Shown here: one piece after another, positions 13,030 through 19,007 of the stretch
How the letters are laid out: each line of letters begins with the position of its first letter
Position numbering within the stretch: the stretch's first letter is position 1
Virus record (IMG/VR): IMGVR_UViG_3300037508_000677
Location: 1 to 23,008 of that record
DNA: 23,008 nt
Reading direction: 5' to 3' (one strand)
Source of the DNA: a virus
Notes under the pieces: generated by a model
What the model was told of the DNA's origin: nothing
The model's input: only the letters and a program-made list of their open reading frames with translations
Database searches by the model: none
Position numbers and translations under genes: made by a program

Positions 13030-13503
13030 TCAGAACGGGATGTCATCGCCCGGCAGACGATCGACCACCGGCTTCGGGTTCGCCTTAATCGCGGGCGGCT
13101 TCGGCTGCGTCGCCGTCACCGGCACGTACCGCTTCACCACCGCACTCGTCTTGCCCGCCTTCGACGTGTAGTGGCTGATCTCCACCACGAGCGTCTTCCC
13201 CTCGATGTCGCTCGGCGTGAGCGAGAGGCGACCATCGACGGGCTTGATGCCCAGGGCGTCGGCGAGATTCGCGGCCCGCCACCCGAGGTGATGCGGGATA
13301 TCGTCGAACACGAACTTGTAGTCGCCCTCGACCGTCGCGAGCCGCAGCTTGAGGCAGTTCCCGTCGGGGTTCGTCTCGTGCCGCTTGTACTCGTTCGTGC
13401 CTTCCTCGCAGTGCTTCACCAGCATCTCGTGCTTGCCGGCGGGCACGATGTCCCGCTCGCGGGTCACGGTCTCGGTCGGCTCTTCGTCAATCATGAAATC
13501 CAT
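13030..13503 (-). CDS. Single-stranded DNA-binding protein (DUF669-like)
   Basis: A 157-residue protein. The C-terminus is a proline-rich linker (ATQPKPPAIKANPKPVVD) ending GDDIPF, the acidic hydrophobic tip by which SSB proteins recruit partners. The body (IVPAGKHEMLVKHCEEGTNE, then LKLRLATVEGDYKFVFDDIP) is a beta-barrel-like region of the DUF669 type often found beside phage recombinases. AAAGGA precedes the ATG. Directly upstream is the Sak4-like ATPase. Sak4 recombinases are known to depend on a partner SSB, so the pair is probably a single-strand annealing module. Confidence is high for SSB, moderate for the exact family. Confidence 0.8.
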   Translation of the reverse strand: MDFMIDEEPTETVTRERDIVPAGKHEMLVKHCEEGTNEYKRHETNPDGNCLKLRLATVEGDYKFVFDDIPHHLGWRAANLADALGIKPVDGRLSLTPSDIEGKTLVVEISHYTSKAGKTSAVVKRYVPVTATQPKPPAIKANPKPVVDRLPGDDIPF

Positions 13504-13540
13504 CTCTCACGTCCTTTCCGTAGGGGTGTCGTTCCGTTCG

Positions 13541-14446
13541 TCACTCAGTCGCAGCGGGCTCGCCCGCCGTGGTCTCGATAGCGGCGAGCCGCTCGTTGAT
13601 CTGGTCGGTCAGCCTCGACCACTCGTCGCTGGTCAGTTGGCCGGCGACCACGTACCCGTCGATCGCTCGGGTCGCCTTCGTCAGATCCGCCTCGGTGCTC
13701 GCCTTGGCGATGAAGGCGGCGGCCTGGGTGGCCTTCTCACTGGGCGGCGTCACGGTCGGCGTGCCGCCCGCGAGCCACGCCGCCAGCCGCTCGCCCGTCG
13801 CGGGCGTGATCGGCTTCGGGTCGCCCGCGAAAAGCCCGGTGCGATCCTTGGAGACCGTCGCGTAGTGCCCGTCGTGAATGAGGTCGAGCACGCAGGTGAA
13901 CTCGAACTCCAGCCCGTCGCGGGCTTCGAGTTTCATCCCGAGCTTGGCGACCTTCTTCTTCCCGTGGTCATCCACCTGGGCGGTCTCGGTCTTAGATCGC
14001 CCGCAGCAGATGACGTGTGCAGGGCTCCGCAGGATCGCGTCTACGAACGCCCGCCAGCGGGGCGTGATGACCGAGAACGCCGACCATGTGTTCCCCCGGA
14101 ACTGGGCCTTCGCCACGTCTTCGAGGATCTCCAGGCAGCCGCCCGGCCCGCTCCAGCAATGCGTCACCGAGTCGATGACGATCACTTCGTAGCCCGCCTC
14201 TTCGGCTGCCTTGATCGCTTCGATGTACCGCTCGGGCGAGAACGGCGGTCGAAGGTCGATCACATCGAAGTCGTGGATGTGATCGTAGAGGTCGGACGAT
14301 CCTTCCTCGGTGTCAATCACTACCGTCTTGCCGCCCATGCCCTTCGCGATCTGAAGGGCTCCCCAAGTCTTGCCCGCACCACTGGGGCCGGTGAGCAGGA
14401 GCCGCAACTTCGTTGCCGAGCGGCGGGCTTTTCTGATCTGAACCAT
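13541..14446 (-). CDS. Sak4-like RecA-fold recombinase ATPase
   Basis: A 301-residue protein. The RecA-core Walker A is LLLTGPSGAGKTWGA (GPSGAGKT at 20-27) and Walker B is VIVIDSVTHCW (88-98). KTVVIDTEEGSSD and the ITPRWRAFVDAIL segment also match Sak4/AAA_24-type phage ATPases. The C-terminal 80 residues (STEADLTKATRAIDGY, then LTSDEWSRLTDQINERLAA) are a small helical domain. The start at 14446 has AAGGGA upstream; the frame continuing to 14716 is a shadow of the gene above. The protein probably promotes strand annealing or exchange with the adjacent SSB in recombination-dependent replication. Confidence 0.85.
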   Translation of the reverse strand: MVQIRKARRSATKLRLLLTGPSGAGKTWGALQIAKGMGGKTVVIDTEEGSSDLYDHIHDFDVIDLRPPFSPERYIEAIKAAEEAGYEVIVIDSVTHCWSGPGGCLEILEDVAKAQFRGNTWSAFSVITPRWRAFVDAILRSPAHVICCGRSKTETAQVDDHGKKKVAKLGMKLEARDGLEFEFTCVLDLIHDGHYATVSKDRTGLFAGDPKPITPATGERLAAWLAGGTPTVTPPSEKATQAAAFIAKASTEADLTKATRAIDGYVVAGQLTSDEWSRLTDQINERLAAIETTAGEPAATE

Positions 14447-14483
14447 CTGTCGAGTCCCTTTCGTTTCTGTCGTTTCCGTTCTT

Positions 14484-14515
14484 AAAAAGCCGCTTCCCCG
14501 TCCTAGGTCGGCGGC
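14484..14515 (-). terminator. Weak intrinsic-terminator-like hairpin before the Sak4 gene
   Basis: On the minus strand GCCGC pairs with GCGGC across a 17-nt loop and is followed directly by TTTTT. The short stem makes it a weak candidate. It could attenuate read-through from the small gene into the Sak4-like gene. Confidence 0.35.
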
Positions 14516-14562
14516 CCGATCCCTTCCTGGGCGTTCCCGGTTCCACCGGGCTCCTGTTTGCT

Positions 14563-14796
14563 TCAAGCAGTCGCGGCTTTGCCCGCGTACTCCAACTCGT
14601 GCGGGTAGTAGGCGAGCGTCTCGCCGTCCATCTCCACGAGGCAGTACGCGGCGTTGACGTGCCGCACGATTCCAGCCCGCCTGCCGCCGATGTAGGGCGG
14701 CTCGGCAATCACGCAATCGCCCACGGCGGGGCGGTAGCCATAGGTCTCGGTCATCCCTGCGATTGCGGCGGCAGCTTCTGCGTAGTGAGCGTCCAT
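14563..14796 (-). CDS. Small hypothetical protein
   Basis: A 77-residue protein. The start at ATG 14796 (MDAHYAEAAAAIAG) has AAGGGA nine bases upstream. An extension to 14829 has no site. The middle, GDCVIAEPPYIGGRRAGIVR, then NAAYCLVEMDGETLAYYP, suggests a small SH3-like beta barrel. No family is recognised. It is the first gene after the tandem promoter elements at 14936-14982 and heads the long replication operon. Confidence 0.6.
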   Translation of the reverse strand: MDAHYAEAAAAIAGMTETYGYRPAVGDCVIAEPPYIGGRRAGIVRHVNAAYCLVEMDGETLAYYPHELEYAGKAATA

Positions 14797-14935
14797 TCTT
14801 GAGTCCCTTCGAGGTGTGGTACTGGTCATCCGTCCATCGGTGAGGGGGCGTATCCTACCCCCCTCGGTTGCATCGTCAAGCGAGTTTTCGTTCGCGTGGT
14901 TTCATCGGGGAAATGAGGCGTTTTTGTTCGTGCCG

Positions 14936-14982
14936 TATGGTCTAGCGGTAGGTAGGCTATGGTCTAGCGGTAGTTTCGTCAA
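14936..14982 (-). promoter_or_regulatory. Tandem 16-bp operator/promoter elements with TTGACG
   Basis: Two identical 16-bp copies (TATGGTCTAGCGGTAG on the plus strand) lie at 14936-14951 and 14958-14973, offset by 22 bp, about two helical turns. Leftward, TTGACG (14977-14982) is a good -35, with CATAGC/TAGCCT as an imperfect -10. The minus-strand ACTACCGCTAG matches ACTACCGATAG of the promoter at 15.8 kb. The region 14797-14935 is the leader of the next gene and holds a GAGGGGG/CCCCCTC inverted repeat. Confidence 0.5.
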
Positions 14983-15050
14983 CCGGAAAGACCAGCGGCG
15001 AGGATTCGCAGCAAAACGATCGCGAGCTCGATCCAGATTTCAGCGTTCAT
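14979..15050 (-). CDS. 23-codon ORF with strong Shine-Dalgarno
   Basis: An ATG at 15050 follows AAGGAGGGCACC, one of the best ribosome binding sites in the window. It opens 23 codons, beginning MNAEIWIELAIVLLRIL and ending in a Gly-rich AAGLSG, before a TGA at 14979. The peptide is hydrophobic with two acidic residues near its start and could insert in or lie on the membrane. It may instead be a leader peptide: its stop codon overlaps the -35 of the tandem promoter elements. It is too short for statistical support, so the ribosome binding site is the main argument. Confidence 0.4.
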   Translation of the reverse strand: MNAEIWIELAIVLLRILAAGLSG

Positions 15051-15078
15051 GGTGCCCTCCTTGGCGTGTGAAGAATCC

Positions 15079-15120
15079 AAAAGTGCCACCCGTTTCGCGG
15101 CTGTCGGCTGGCCGGGTGGC
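15079..15120 (-). terminator. Hairpin with short U-run after the 15.1-kb gene
   Basis: On the minus strand GCCACCCG (15113-15120) pairs with CGGGTGGC (15085-15092) across a 20-nt loop, followed by ACTTTT. It lies just after the stop of the 64-residue gene. It could end transcription from the promoter at 15.8 kb. Confidence 0.4.
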
Positions 15121-15134
15121 CCCACCGTGTGCGG

Positions 15135-15329
15135 TCAGGCTGTGCGGACGAAGTACGGGTGCATACCTTCGGCTTTGATCTCGTCACATGCCTCCCATGC
15201 TTCGGCGAGCGTCGCGAACCGCTTCACGCAGTCCGCAGTCGGCAGGATCGGGATGACCCGTGCGCCGCAGTTGAGCAGGCAGCAGACTTGCGAGTTGAGG
15301 ATTCGCAGGACGTAGTAGCCGTTCGTCAT
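15135..15329 (-). CDS. Small hypothetical protein (64 aa)
   Basis: Starts MTNGYYVLRILNSQ at ATG 15329, with AAGGGAACGAACG upstream. This leader is nearly identical to that of the 18.2-kb gene. The middle (RVIPILPTADCVKRFATLAE) and end (AWEACDEIKAEGMHPYFVR) look like a small alpha/beta domain in which a strand is followed by a helix with spaced alanines. Family unknown. The end KAEGMHPYFV and the 18.2-kb protein's KAGVKCKEDG suggest a loose common plan, but true homology is not shown. Confidence 0.6.
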   Translation of the reverse strand: MTNGYYVLRILNSQVCCLLNCGARVIPILPTADCVKRFATLAEAWEACDEIKAEGMHPYFVRTA

Positions 15330-15359
15330 CGTTCGTTCCCTTTCGTTTCGTGGAGTCGT

Positions 15360-15385
15360 GCCCGCCGGCCCAGGTGCCGGCGGGC
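15360..15385. terminator. GC-rich 10-bp hairpin in intergenic leader
   Basis: GCCCGCCGGC and GCCGGCGGGC pair perfectly around CCAGGT, just after the stop of the 104-residue gene. No U-tract follows, so it may be an RNA-processing or stability element more than a terminator. A matching hairpin occupies the same place at 18434-18458. Confidence 0.5.
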
Positions 15386-15396
15386 GGGGTGGTTGG

Positions 15397-15711
15397 TCAG
15401 AGGCTCGTGAACAATCCGGTCGCGTCGCAGAAGTCAGCCTGGAGCGTGTCGCAGTAGACGTTCTCGCTCGTGGCGATGACGGTGTACTTGGTGCCCCAGA
15501 GGCGACCGTACTCGACCGTGTAGGTATCGCTCGGGGTAAGCCGCACCGTGACCATGTTGATGCCGTCCCTGATCCAGCCCGCCTTGGCGGGCAGCTTGAA
15601 CCGAACGCCCGACTCAATCGCGGCGAAGCACTTGGCTCCGGTCATCGCGGCGAACCGACCGCCACCGAGTTGATCGAGGATCGTGTTTGCGACTTGCATG
15701 TTGTTGGTCAT
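15397..15711 (-). CDS. Conserved small phage/plasmid protein of unknown function
   Basis: A 104-residue protein. The start at ATG 15711 is set by AAGGGAG upstream. The pattern NTILDQLGGGRFAAMTGAK, then GVRFKLPAKAGW, NMVTVRLTPSDTYTVEYG and VYCDTLQADFCDATGLFTSL, is that of a widespread small phage and plasmid family with the same LGGxRFxxMTGAK start and TGL end. Function is unknown. It is the first gene behind the promoter at 15769-15797, with a leader of roughly 50 nt. Probably an early gene. Confidence 0.75.
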   Translation of the reverse strand: MTNNMQVANTILDQLGGGRFAAMTGAKCFAAIESGVRFKLPAKAGWIRDGINMVTVRLTPSDTYTVEYGRLWGTKYTVIATSENVYCDTLQADFCDATGLFTSL

Positions 15712-15768
15712 CGTCCGGTCTCCCTTGCTTTCGTGTCCCGCGAGTCTCATTCGCTCGCGTCTGGGGGT

Positions 15769-15797
15769 ACTATAGGCTATCGGTAGTTAGGTTGCAA
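15769..15797 (-). promoter_or_regulatory. Leftward sigma70-type promoter (15.8-kb cassette)
   Basis: TTGCAA (-35, 15792-15797) and TATAGT (-10, 15769-15774) are separated by 17 bp containing CTACCGATAGCC. Upstream, AAAAAAATCTTTTC (up to about 15818) resembles an UP element. The upstream block with CCCCCTTG and CCGATAGC recurs at the 19.0-kb promoter. Confidence 0.7.
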
Positions 15798-15823
15798 GGG
15801 GGTTAGAAAAGATTTTTTTAGGG

Positions 15824-15844
15824 GCGTTTTCGCGGGGAAAACGC
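15824..15844. repeat. Inverted repeat GCGTTTTC/GAAAACGC upstream of promoter
   Basis: Perfect 8-bp arms around GCGGG, directly upstream of the A/T-rich element and touching the stop of the excisionase-like gene. A related GAAAAC-CGC-GTTTTC repeat lies at the same place beside the 19.0-kb promoter (19057-19071). It is probably an operator. There is no U-tract on the minus strand after it. Confidence 0.5.
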
Positions 15845-16113
15845 TACTTCCGCCGCCGGGCTGCCTTTTTCCGCTTGGCGGCGGGCCGCTTGGCGAGGTG
15901 CTTCTTGCCCGTCGCCCTGGTCGTGAGGGTGTCGCGAACGTGGGCGGCGGATCGCTTCGCCACCAGCCGCAGCCGTTTGCCCATCATCCGGCTTTCGAGC
16001 TTGCCCTCGCGGCAGAGAATCCGCACCCAGCCATCGGTGCAGCCGATGAACTCGACCGCTTCCGAGACCGTGAGGTAATCCACGCCGTCGATGTTGTACG
16101 CCATGCTGACCAT
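15844..16113 (-). CDS. Excisionase-like MerR-type HTH protein with basic tail
   Basis: About 89 residues. The N-terminal half (GVDYLTVSEAVEFIGCTDGW, then VRILCREGKL, SRMMGKRLRLVAK) is the winged MerR/excisionase helix-turn-helix. The C-terminal 25 residues are an extreme Lys/Arg/Ala tail (HLAKRPAAKRKKAARRRK) resembling histone H1-like tails. The start ATG 16113 coincides with the predicted start of transcription from TTGACT-16-TACCAT and has no Shine-Dalgarno, suggesting a leaderless message. TTG 16119 and ATG 16104 are alternatives. It is divergent from int, so it probably bends DNA for excision and may repress int. Confidence 0.72.
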   Translation of the reverse strand: MVSMAYNIDGVDYLTVSEAVEFIGCTDGWVRILCREGKLESRMMGKRLRLVAKRSAAHVRDTLTTRATGKKHLAKRPAAKRKKAARRRK

Positions 16114-16119
16114 GCCCAA

Positions 16120-16147
16120 ATGGTACGTAGAAATAGTTGGGAGTCAA
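16120..16147 (-). promoter_or_regulatory. Promoter of the excisionase-like gene
   Basis: Leftward TTGACT (-35, 16142-16147), a 16-bp spacer and TACCAT (-10, 16120-16125). The predicted transcription start falls on the ATG at 16113, which would make the message leaderless. Confidence 0.55.
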
Positions 16148-16183
16148 ACTGTCCTCACTGCCCCGCCCGCAGAATCCGCACAA

Positions 16184-16213
16184 CCGGCGCGGGGATCGAG
16201 TCTCCCCGGCCGG
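16184..16213. repeat. GC-rich hairpin in the divergent int/xis control region
   Basis: CCGGC and CGGGGA pair with TCCCCG and GCCGG around a 7-nt loop, with one bulged G, an 11-bp stem. It lies midway between the two divergent promoters and could be an operator, a bidirectional transcription block or part of an attachment site. No U-tract is present. Confidence 0.5.
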
Positions 16214-16240
16214 CTGGCGGATAGTGTGGACTAGGCAATG

Positions 16241-16292
16241 TTCGACTGGAGGCGGCTCCCGTCGAATCGTTGTATAGTGGACTGCTGTCCAC
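16241..16292 (+). promoter_or_regulatory. Integrase promoter with two inverted repeats
   Basis: TATAGT (16273-16278, in an extended TGTATAGT) is the likely -10 of int. Its -35 region is covered by TTCGACTGGAG-GCGG-CTCCCGTCGAA (16241-16266), whose 11-bp arms differ at one position. A second perfect repeat, GTGGAC-TGCT-GTCCAC (16277-16292), covers the start of transcription. A related ATAGTGTGGACTA half-site lies at about 16221-16233. The layout suggests tight repression. Confidence 0.55.
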
Positions 16293-16315
16293 GTATCCGA
16301 TGAGCGAGGGAGTCG

Positions 16316-17254
16316 ATGGAGCCGATCACGCTGGCAGAGCTTTTTGAGCGGTACGGAGACCTACGGAATCTCGACGCCAAGACGATGCAGCTCTACGTCA
16401 TGCTGCTCGACCGCCTGCGTGCGTTCCTAGGGCACGAGCCAACCACTGCCGACCTCGATGACCTTACGATCAGCCGCTACCTCAGACATCGCGCCACGCA
16501 TCTCTACCGTGGGCAGCCGATCCGCCCGGCGAGCGTCCAGAAGGACAAGGTCATGATCGCCGCCGTGTGGAACCTCGCCGCCCGAAAGCGATGGGTGAGC
16601 GAGTTCCCCGAGCTCCCCCGCATCAAAGTCGCCAAGAGCATCCCGACCGGGCGGGCCTACACCGCCGAAGACGTTGCCACGCTCATCCGACGGGCTCGCC
16701 GCCGGATCGGCACGACCGGCGAGCAGCCCTCGGCATGGTGGTGGAGCACGCTGATCTACATGGCGTACTGCACGGGCGAGCGGGCGACCGCCCTTCTCAG
16801 CCTGCGGTGGGGGGAACTCGACACTGCCCGCCGCCGGGTCATTTTCCTGGGCGCGACCCGGAAAGGATCGACCCGCGACATCGAGCGAGACTTCACCGCC
16901 GACCTCGCCGGATTCCTCGAAGCCCGCCGCCGCCGCCCCGAGGATCTCGTCTGGCCGTGGGATCGGCATCGCGGGAGCCTCTGGACGAGCCTCAAACTGC
17001 TCTGCCGGCTGGCAGGGGTGAAGTACCGGGGCTTTCATGGGCTGCGGCGTACCAGAGCCTCCTACGCAGCCCTGGCGGGCGGTACGGCTGCCGCCACCCA
17101 GGTGCTCGATCACAGCGATCCCAAGCTACAGGAACGCTACGTAGACCCCCAGATATGCCCCAGCGAGCAGAGCGGGGTCGAGGTCATGCCGTCGCTGCGG
17201 CTGGAGGAGCCGCCAGCCGGGCAGGAAGAGCCGCCCGCCGAGCCGGCGGCGTGA
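16316..17254 (+). CDS. int: Phage integrase, tyrosine recombinase
   Basis: A 312-residue protein and the only gene on the plus strand. The catalytic set is complete: Arg156 (TGERATALLSLRW), Lys183 (TRKGST), His241 and Arg244 (HGLRRTRASY), His266 (VLDHSD) and Tyr275 (ERYVDP). The N-terminus MEPITLAELFERYGD opens a SAM-like core-binding domain (TMQLYVMLLDRLRAFLGH). The C-terminus is Glu/Pro-rich (LRLEEPPAGQEEPPAEPA). GAGGGAG lies close before the ATG. It is convergent, 2 bp apart, with one excisionase-like gene and divergent from another. It should catalyse integration and excision at an att site not located here. Confidence 0.95.
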   Translation: MEPITLAELFERYGDLRNLDAKTMQLYVMLLDRLRAFLGHEPTTADLDDLTISRYLRHRATHLYRGQPIRPASVQKDKVMIAAVWNLAARKRWVSEFPELPRIKVAKSIPTGRAYTAEDVATLIRRARRRIGTTGEQPSAWWWSTLIYMAYCTGERATALLSLRWGELDTARRRVIFLGATRKGSTRDIERDFTADLAGFLEARRRRPEDLVWPWDRHRGSLWTSLKLLCRLAGVKYRGFHGLRRTRASYAALAGGTAAATQVLDHSDPKLQERYVDPQICPSEQSGVEVMPSLRLEEPPAGQEEPPAEPAA

Positions 17255-17256
17255 CG

Positions 17257-17487
17257 CTACCGCTTCCGCCGAGCCGCCCGCTTCGGCTTCGTGGCTCGCG
17301 GCCTGCCCTCGGTCTCGCTCCGCACGTAGGCGGCGGCACTGGCTCGACTCACGATGTAGTTCCGCCCCACCTTGATCCCGACCACGCGACCGCCCTGCAC
17401 GAGCGACCGCATCCATCGTTCGGTGACATCCGCCAGCCGGGCAGCTTCGGGGAGCGGAATCCAATCAGCGGGTTCGTGCTTCGTCAT
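17257..17487 (-). CDS. Second excisionase-like HTH protein with basic tail
   Basis: A 76-residue protein. DWIPLPEAARLADVTERWMR, then SLVQGGRVVGIKVGRNYIV is an excisionase-type winged HTH (helix, turn, recognition helix, wing). The tail GRPRATKPKRAARRKR is strongly basic, like that of the 15.8-16.1 kb protein, which also ends in AARRRK. The ATG overlaps the methyltransferase stop by 4 bp (ATGA). It ends 2 bp from the end of int, in the opposite direction. Its role may be excision or regulation. The presence of two such proteins around one integrase is unusual. Confidence 0.72.
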   Translation of the reverse strand: MTKHEPADWIPLPEAARLADVTERWMRSLVQGGRVVGIKVGRNYIVSRASAAAYVRSETEGRPRATKPKRAARRKR

Positions 17488-18203
17488 GCTGCGCCTTGCC
17501 TGTTGTGGTGTATCCACTTCGCCGCCTGCTTGCCGATGTGCTCGGTGTATGCGGGCGGGAAGCCTTCCTTGAGTTCCTCCCACGATAGATCCCGCGAAAC
17601 GCCCATTGCCTGCCTGCCCTCCTCAACCGTGCTCGCGGTGCTCCCGCCGATCACGAGTTTGCCGGTCTTCTTGCAGACCCCTTTACAGGTGTCGCCCATG
17701 ATGTGGTAGACGCCGACCGGCTTGCCCTGCTCCCGGTGCTTGCAGCCTGACCCAACCAGTGGGAAAGACGCTAGGAACAAGCGATGCCTGCGAACCTTGA
17801 GCCCGTAAGCAGACCCGCACTCGATCACTGCGTCGGTCATGCCGGGCGACCCAGGTACGTTTTCCACGACCCACGGCACATCATATTCCCGCAAGAGCCG
17901 CAGCGTGGGAGTGAGCAGGTCGCCATGCTTGCTGTTGCCGCCTTGGGCATCTCGTAGATGCTTCGCCCTTGTGTGTGCTTGGCATGGCGGGCTGGCATGA
18001 ACTAGATCAAACGACTCCACGAACTCGCGGTCACGCAGGATCGCGAGGGCACTCGCCCACTTGAACGCATAGGGATAGCCAGGGCGAATCACGATGTCTA
18101 CTCCGGTTGGCTCAAACCCCGCAGCGGCGTAGCCGTCTGCCGCCATCCCGGCTCCGCAGAACAAGTCGAGAACCCTCAGAGAATCTCGCCGTCTTCCTTG
18201 CAC
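17484..18203 (-). CDS. DNA (cytosine-5)-methyltransferase
   Basis: Up to 239 residues. C5-methyltransferase motifs are present in order: I VLDLFCGAGM (11-20), IV SPPCQAHT (catalytic Cys74), VI WVVENVPGS (ENV 114-116), VIII VRRHRLFLAS (137-146), and a C-terminal QAMGVSRDLSWEELKEGFPP, then YTEHIG. The target recognition region between VIII and IX is short, as in phage-encoded enzymes. The enzyme methylates cytosine in duplex DNA, probably for self-protection or gene control; no cognate endonuclease is adjacent. ATG 18203 overlaps the upstream gene by 28 bp. A CTG at 18179 would give a 4-bp CTGA overlap and the family-like start LRVLDLF. Confidence 0.93.
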   Translation of the reverse strand: MQGRRRDSLRVLDLFCGAGMAADGYAAAGFEPTGVDIVIRPGYPYAFKWASALAILRDREFVESFDLVHASPPCQAHTRAKHLRDAQGGNSKHGDLLTPTLRLLREYDVPWVVENVPGSPGMTDAVIECGSAYGLKVRRHRLFLASFPLVGSGCKHREQGKPVGVYHIMGDTCKGVCKKTGKLVIGGSTASTVEEGRQAMGVSRDLSWEELKEGFPPAYTEHIGKQAAKWIHHNRQGAA

Positions 18204-18400
18204 TTCACTCCAGCCTTTCGTGCGAGTTCAATCGCGTCATCGTCAGTCACGCAGAACCGTCGCTTCGACCCACGCTGGCCGTAGGCGTCAGAGACGATGT
18301 AGTGCCTCCATCCTTGGTACTGGATGCACCAAGCCTGCTCGATGCCGACGGTCGCGGCGAGATGCTTGGCGTTGGTCAGGTTGTCGCAGGCGGTGGTCAT
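18176..18400 (-). CDS. Small hypothetical protein (74 aa)
   Basis: Starts at ATG 18400 after AAGGGAACGAACGATA, shared almost exactly with the 15.3-kb gene leader. The sequence MTTACDNLTNAKHLAATVG, then WRHYIVSDAYGQRGSKRRF and AIELARKAGVKCKEDGEIL, suggests a small alpha/beta protein. No family is recognised. The methyltransferase start overlaps its end, so both probably form one unit behind the promoter at 19.0 kb. Confidence 0.55.
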   Translation of the reverse strand: MTTACDNLTNAKHLAATVGIEQAWCIQYQGWRHYIVSDAYGQRGSKRRFCVTDDDAIELARKAGVKCKEDGEIL

Positions 18401-18433
18401 TATCGTTCGTTCCCTTGTCTCTCGTGGTCGTGA

Positions 18434-18458
18434 GCCCGGCGGCACCGTGCCGCCGGGC
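18434..18458. terminator. GC-rich palindromic hairpin in intergenic leader
   Basis: GCCCGGCGGC pairs perfectly with GCCGCCGGGC around ACCGT, between the zinc-finger gene and the 74-residue gene. No U-tract follows. It matches the hairpin at 15360-15385 in position and in the leader sequence after it. Confidence 0.5.
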
Positions 18459-18467
18459 GGGTGGCGG

Positions 18468-18965
18468 TCAGGCGGCGACGGTCGCGGTTATCTGGACGAA
18501 CCCGTGAGCCGCATAGAACTCAACGTCGGCGGCGTCGGTGCCGTCAACTCGGACGATGTGGCCGGCGGCGTTCTCGGCGAAGTAGCTACCGATGATCGGT
18601 CGATTCGTCATGCGGTACAGGTGATTGGCGGCACCCTTCGCGTTGTCTTCCATGCGGAACTCGTTGAAGCCCAGGTCGATGAAGTACGGCACGCACTCGA
18701 CAACCCGACGGGCTTTCTGGCGGGCGTGATACTCGCGGTCGCTGTCGGCCCGCTGGGCTTCGGCGACGATCGCCGACTGATGACGAACCGCCTTCGAGCC
18801 GTGGTTGCGAACCTTGCTCGCACAGATCACGCCCCAGAACTGCACATCGCCGTGGCAGCCATCAGCATCGACCGACATGACCGCGACGCGACGCTTCGGG
18901 CAGTTTGCACCGCAGTGCTCGCACTTGCCCTCGTCAGCCATTCCCATGATCTTGAAGCCGTTCAT
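18468..18965 (-). CDS. Zinc-finger-like hypothetical phage protein
   Basis: About 165 residues from ATG 18965. The N-terminus MNGFKIMGMADEGKCEHCGA carries CEHC, with NCPKR soon after and ICASKV further on (CxxC plus later Cys), suggesting a small zinc site. VAVMSVDADGCHGDVQFWGV is typical of a phage and actinobacterial zinc protein family. The rest is helical and basic (KAVRHQSAIVAEAQRADSDR) with a C-terminal FYAAHGFVQITATVAA strand. AAGGGG lies six bases before 18965. ATG 19001 would coincide with the transcription start, so the internal start is preferred, though both remain possible. First gene behind the 19.0-kb promoter. Confidence 0.62.
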   Translation of the reverse strand: MNGFKIMGMADEGKCEHCGANCPKRRVAVMSVDADGCHGDVQFWGVICASKVRNHGSKAVRHQSAIVAEAQRADSDREYHARQKARRVVECVPYFIDLGFNEFRMEDNAKGAANHLYRMTNRPIIGSYFAENAAGHIVRVDGTDAADVEFYAAHGFVQITATVAA

Positions 18966-19007
18966 CGTCATCCCCTTCGCGTTGGTGTCGTTGATCGTCA
19001 TGCCCCT

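Noticed and set aside
12867-13046. In-frame extension of the 92-residue gene into the SSB gene
   Set aside because: It has no ribosome binding site, would overlap the SSB end and encodes low-complexity sequence, while GAGGAA supports ATG 12866.
13349-14485. 378-codon plus-strand ORF
   Set aside because: Antisense to the Sak4-like and SSB genes, whose motifs are clear on the minus strand.
15824-15844. Intrinsic terminator for the excisionase-like gene
   Set aside because: The hairpin is followed by an A-run, not a U-run, on the minus strand; an operator role fits better.
16567-17709. 380-codon plus-strand ORF overlapping int
   Set aside because: Different frame from the integrase with its full catalytic set; Pro/Arg-rich.
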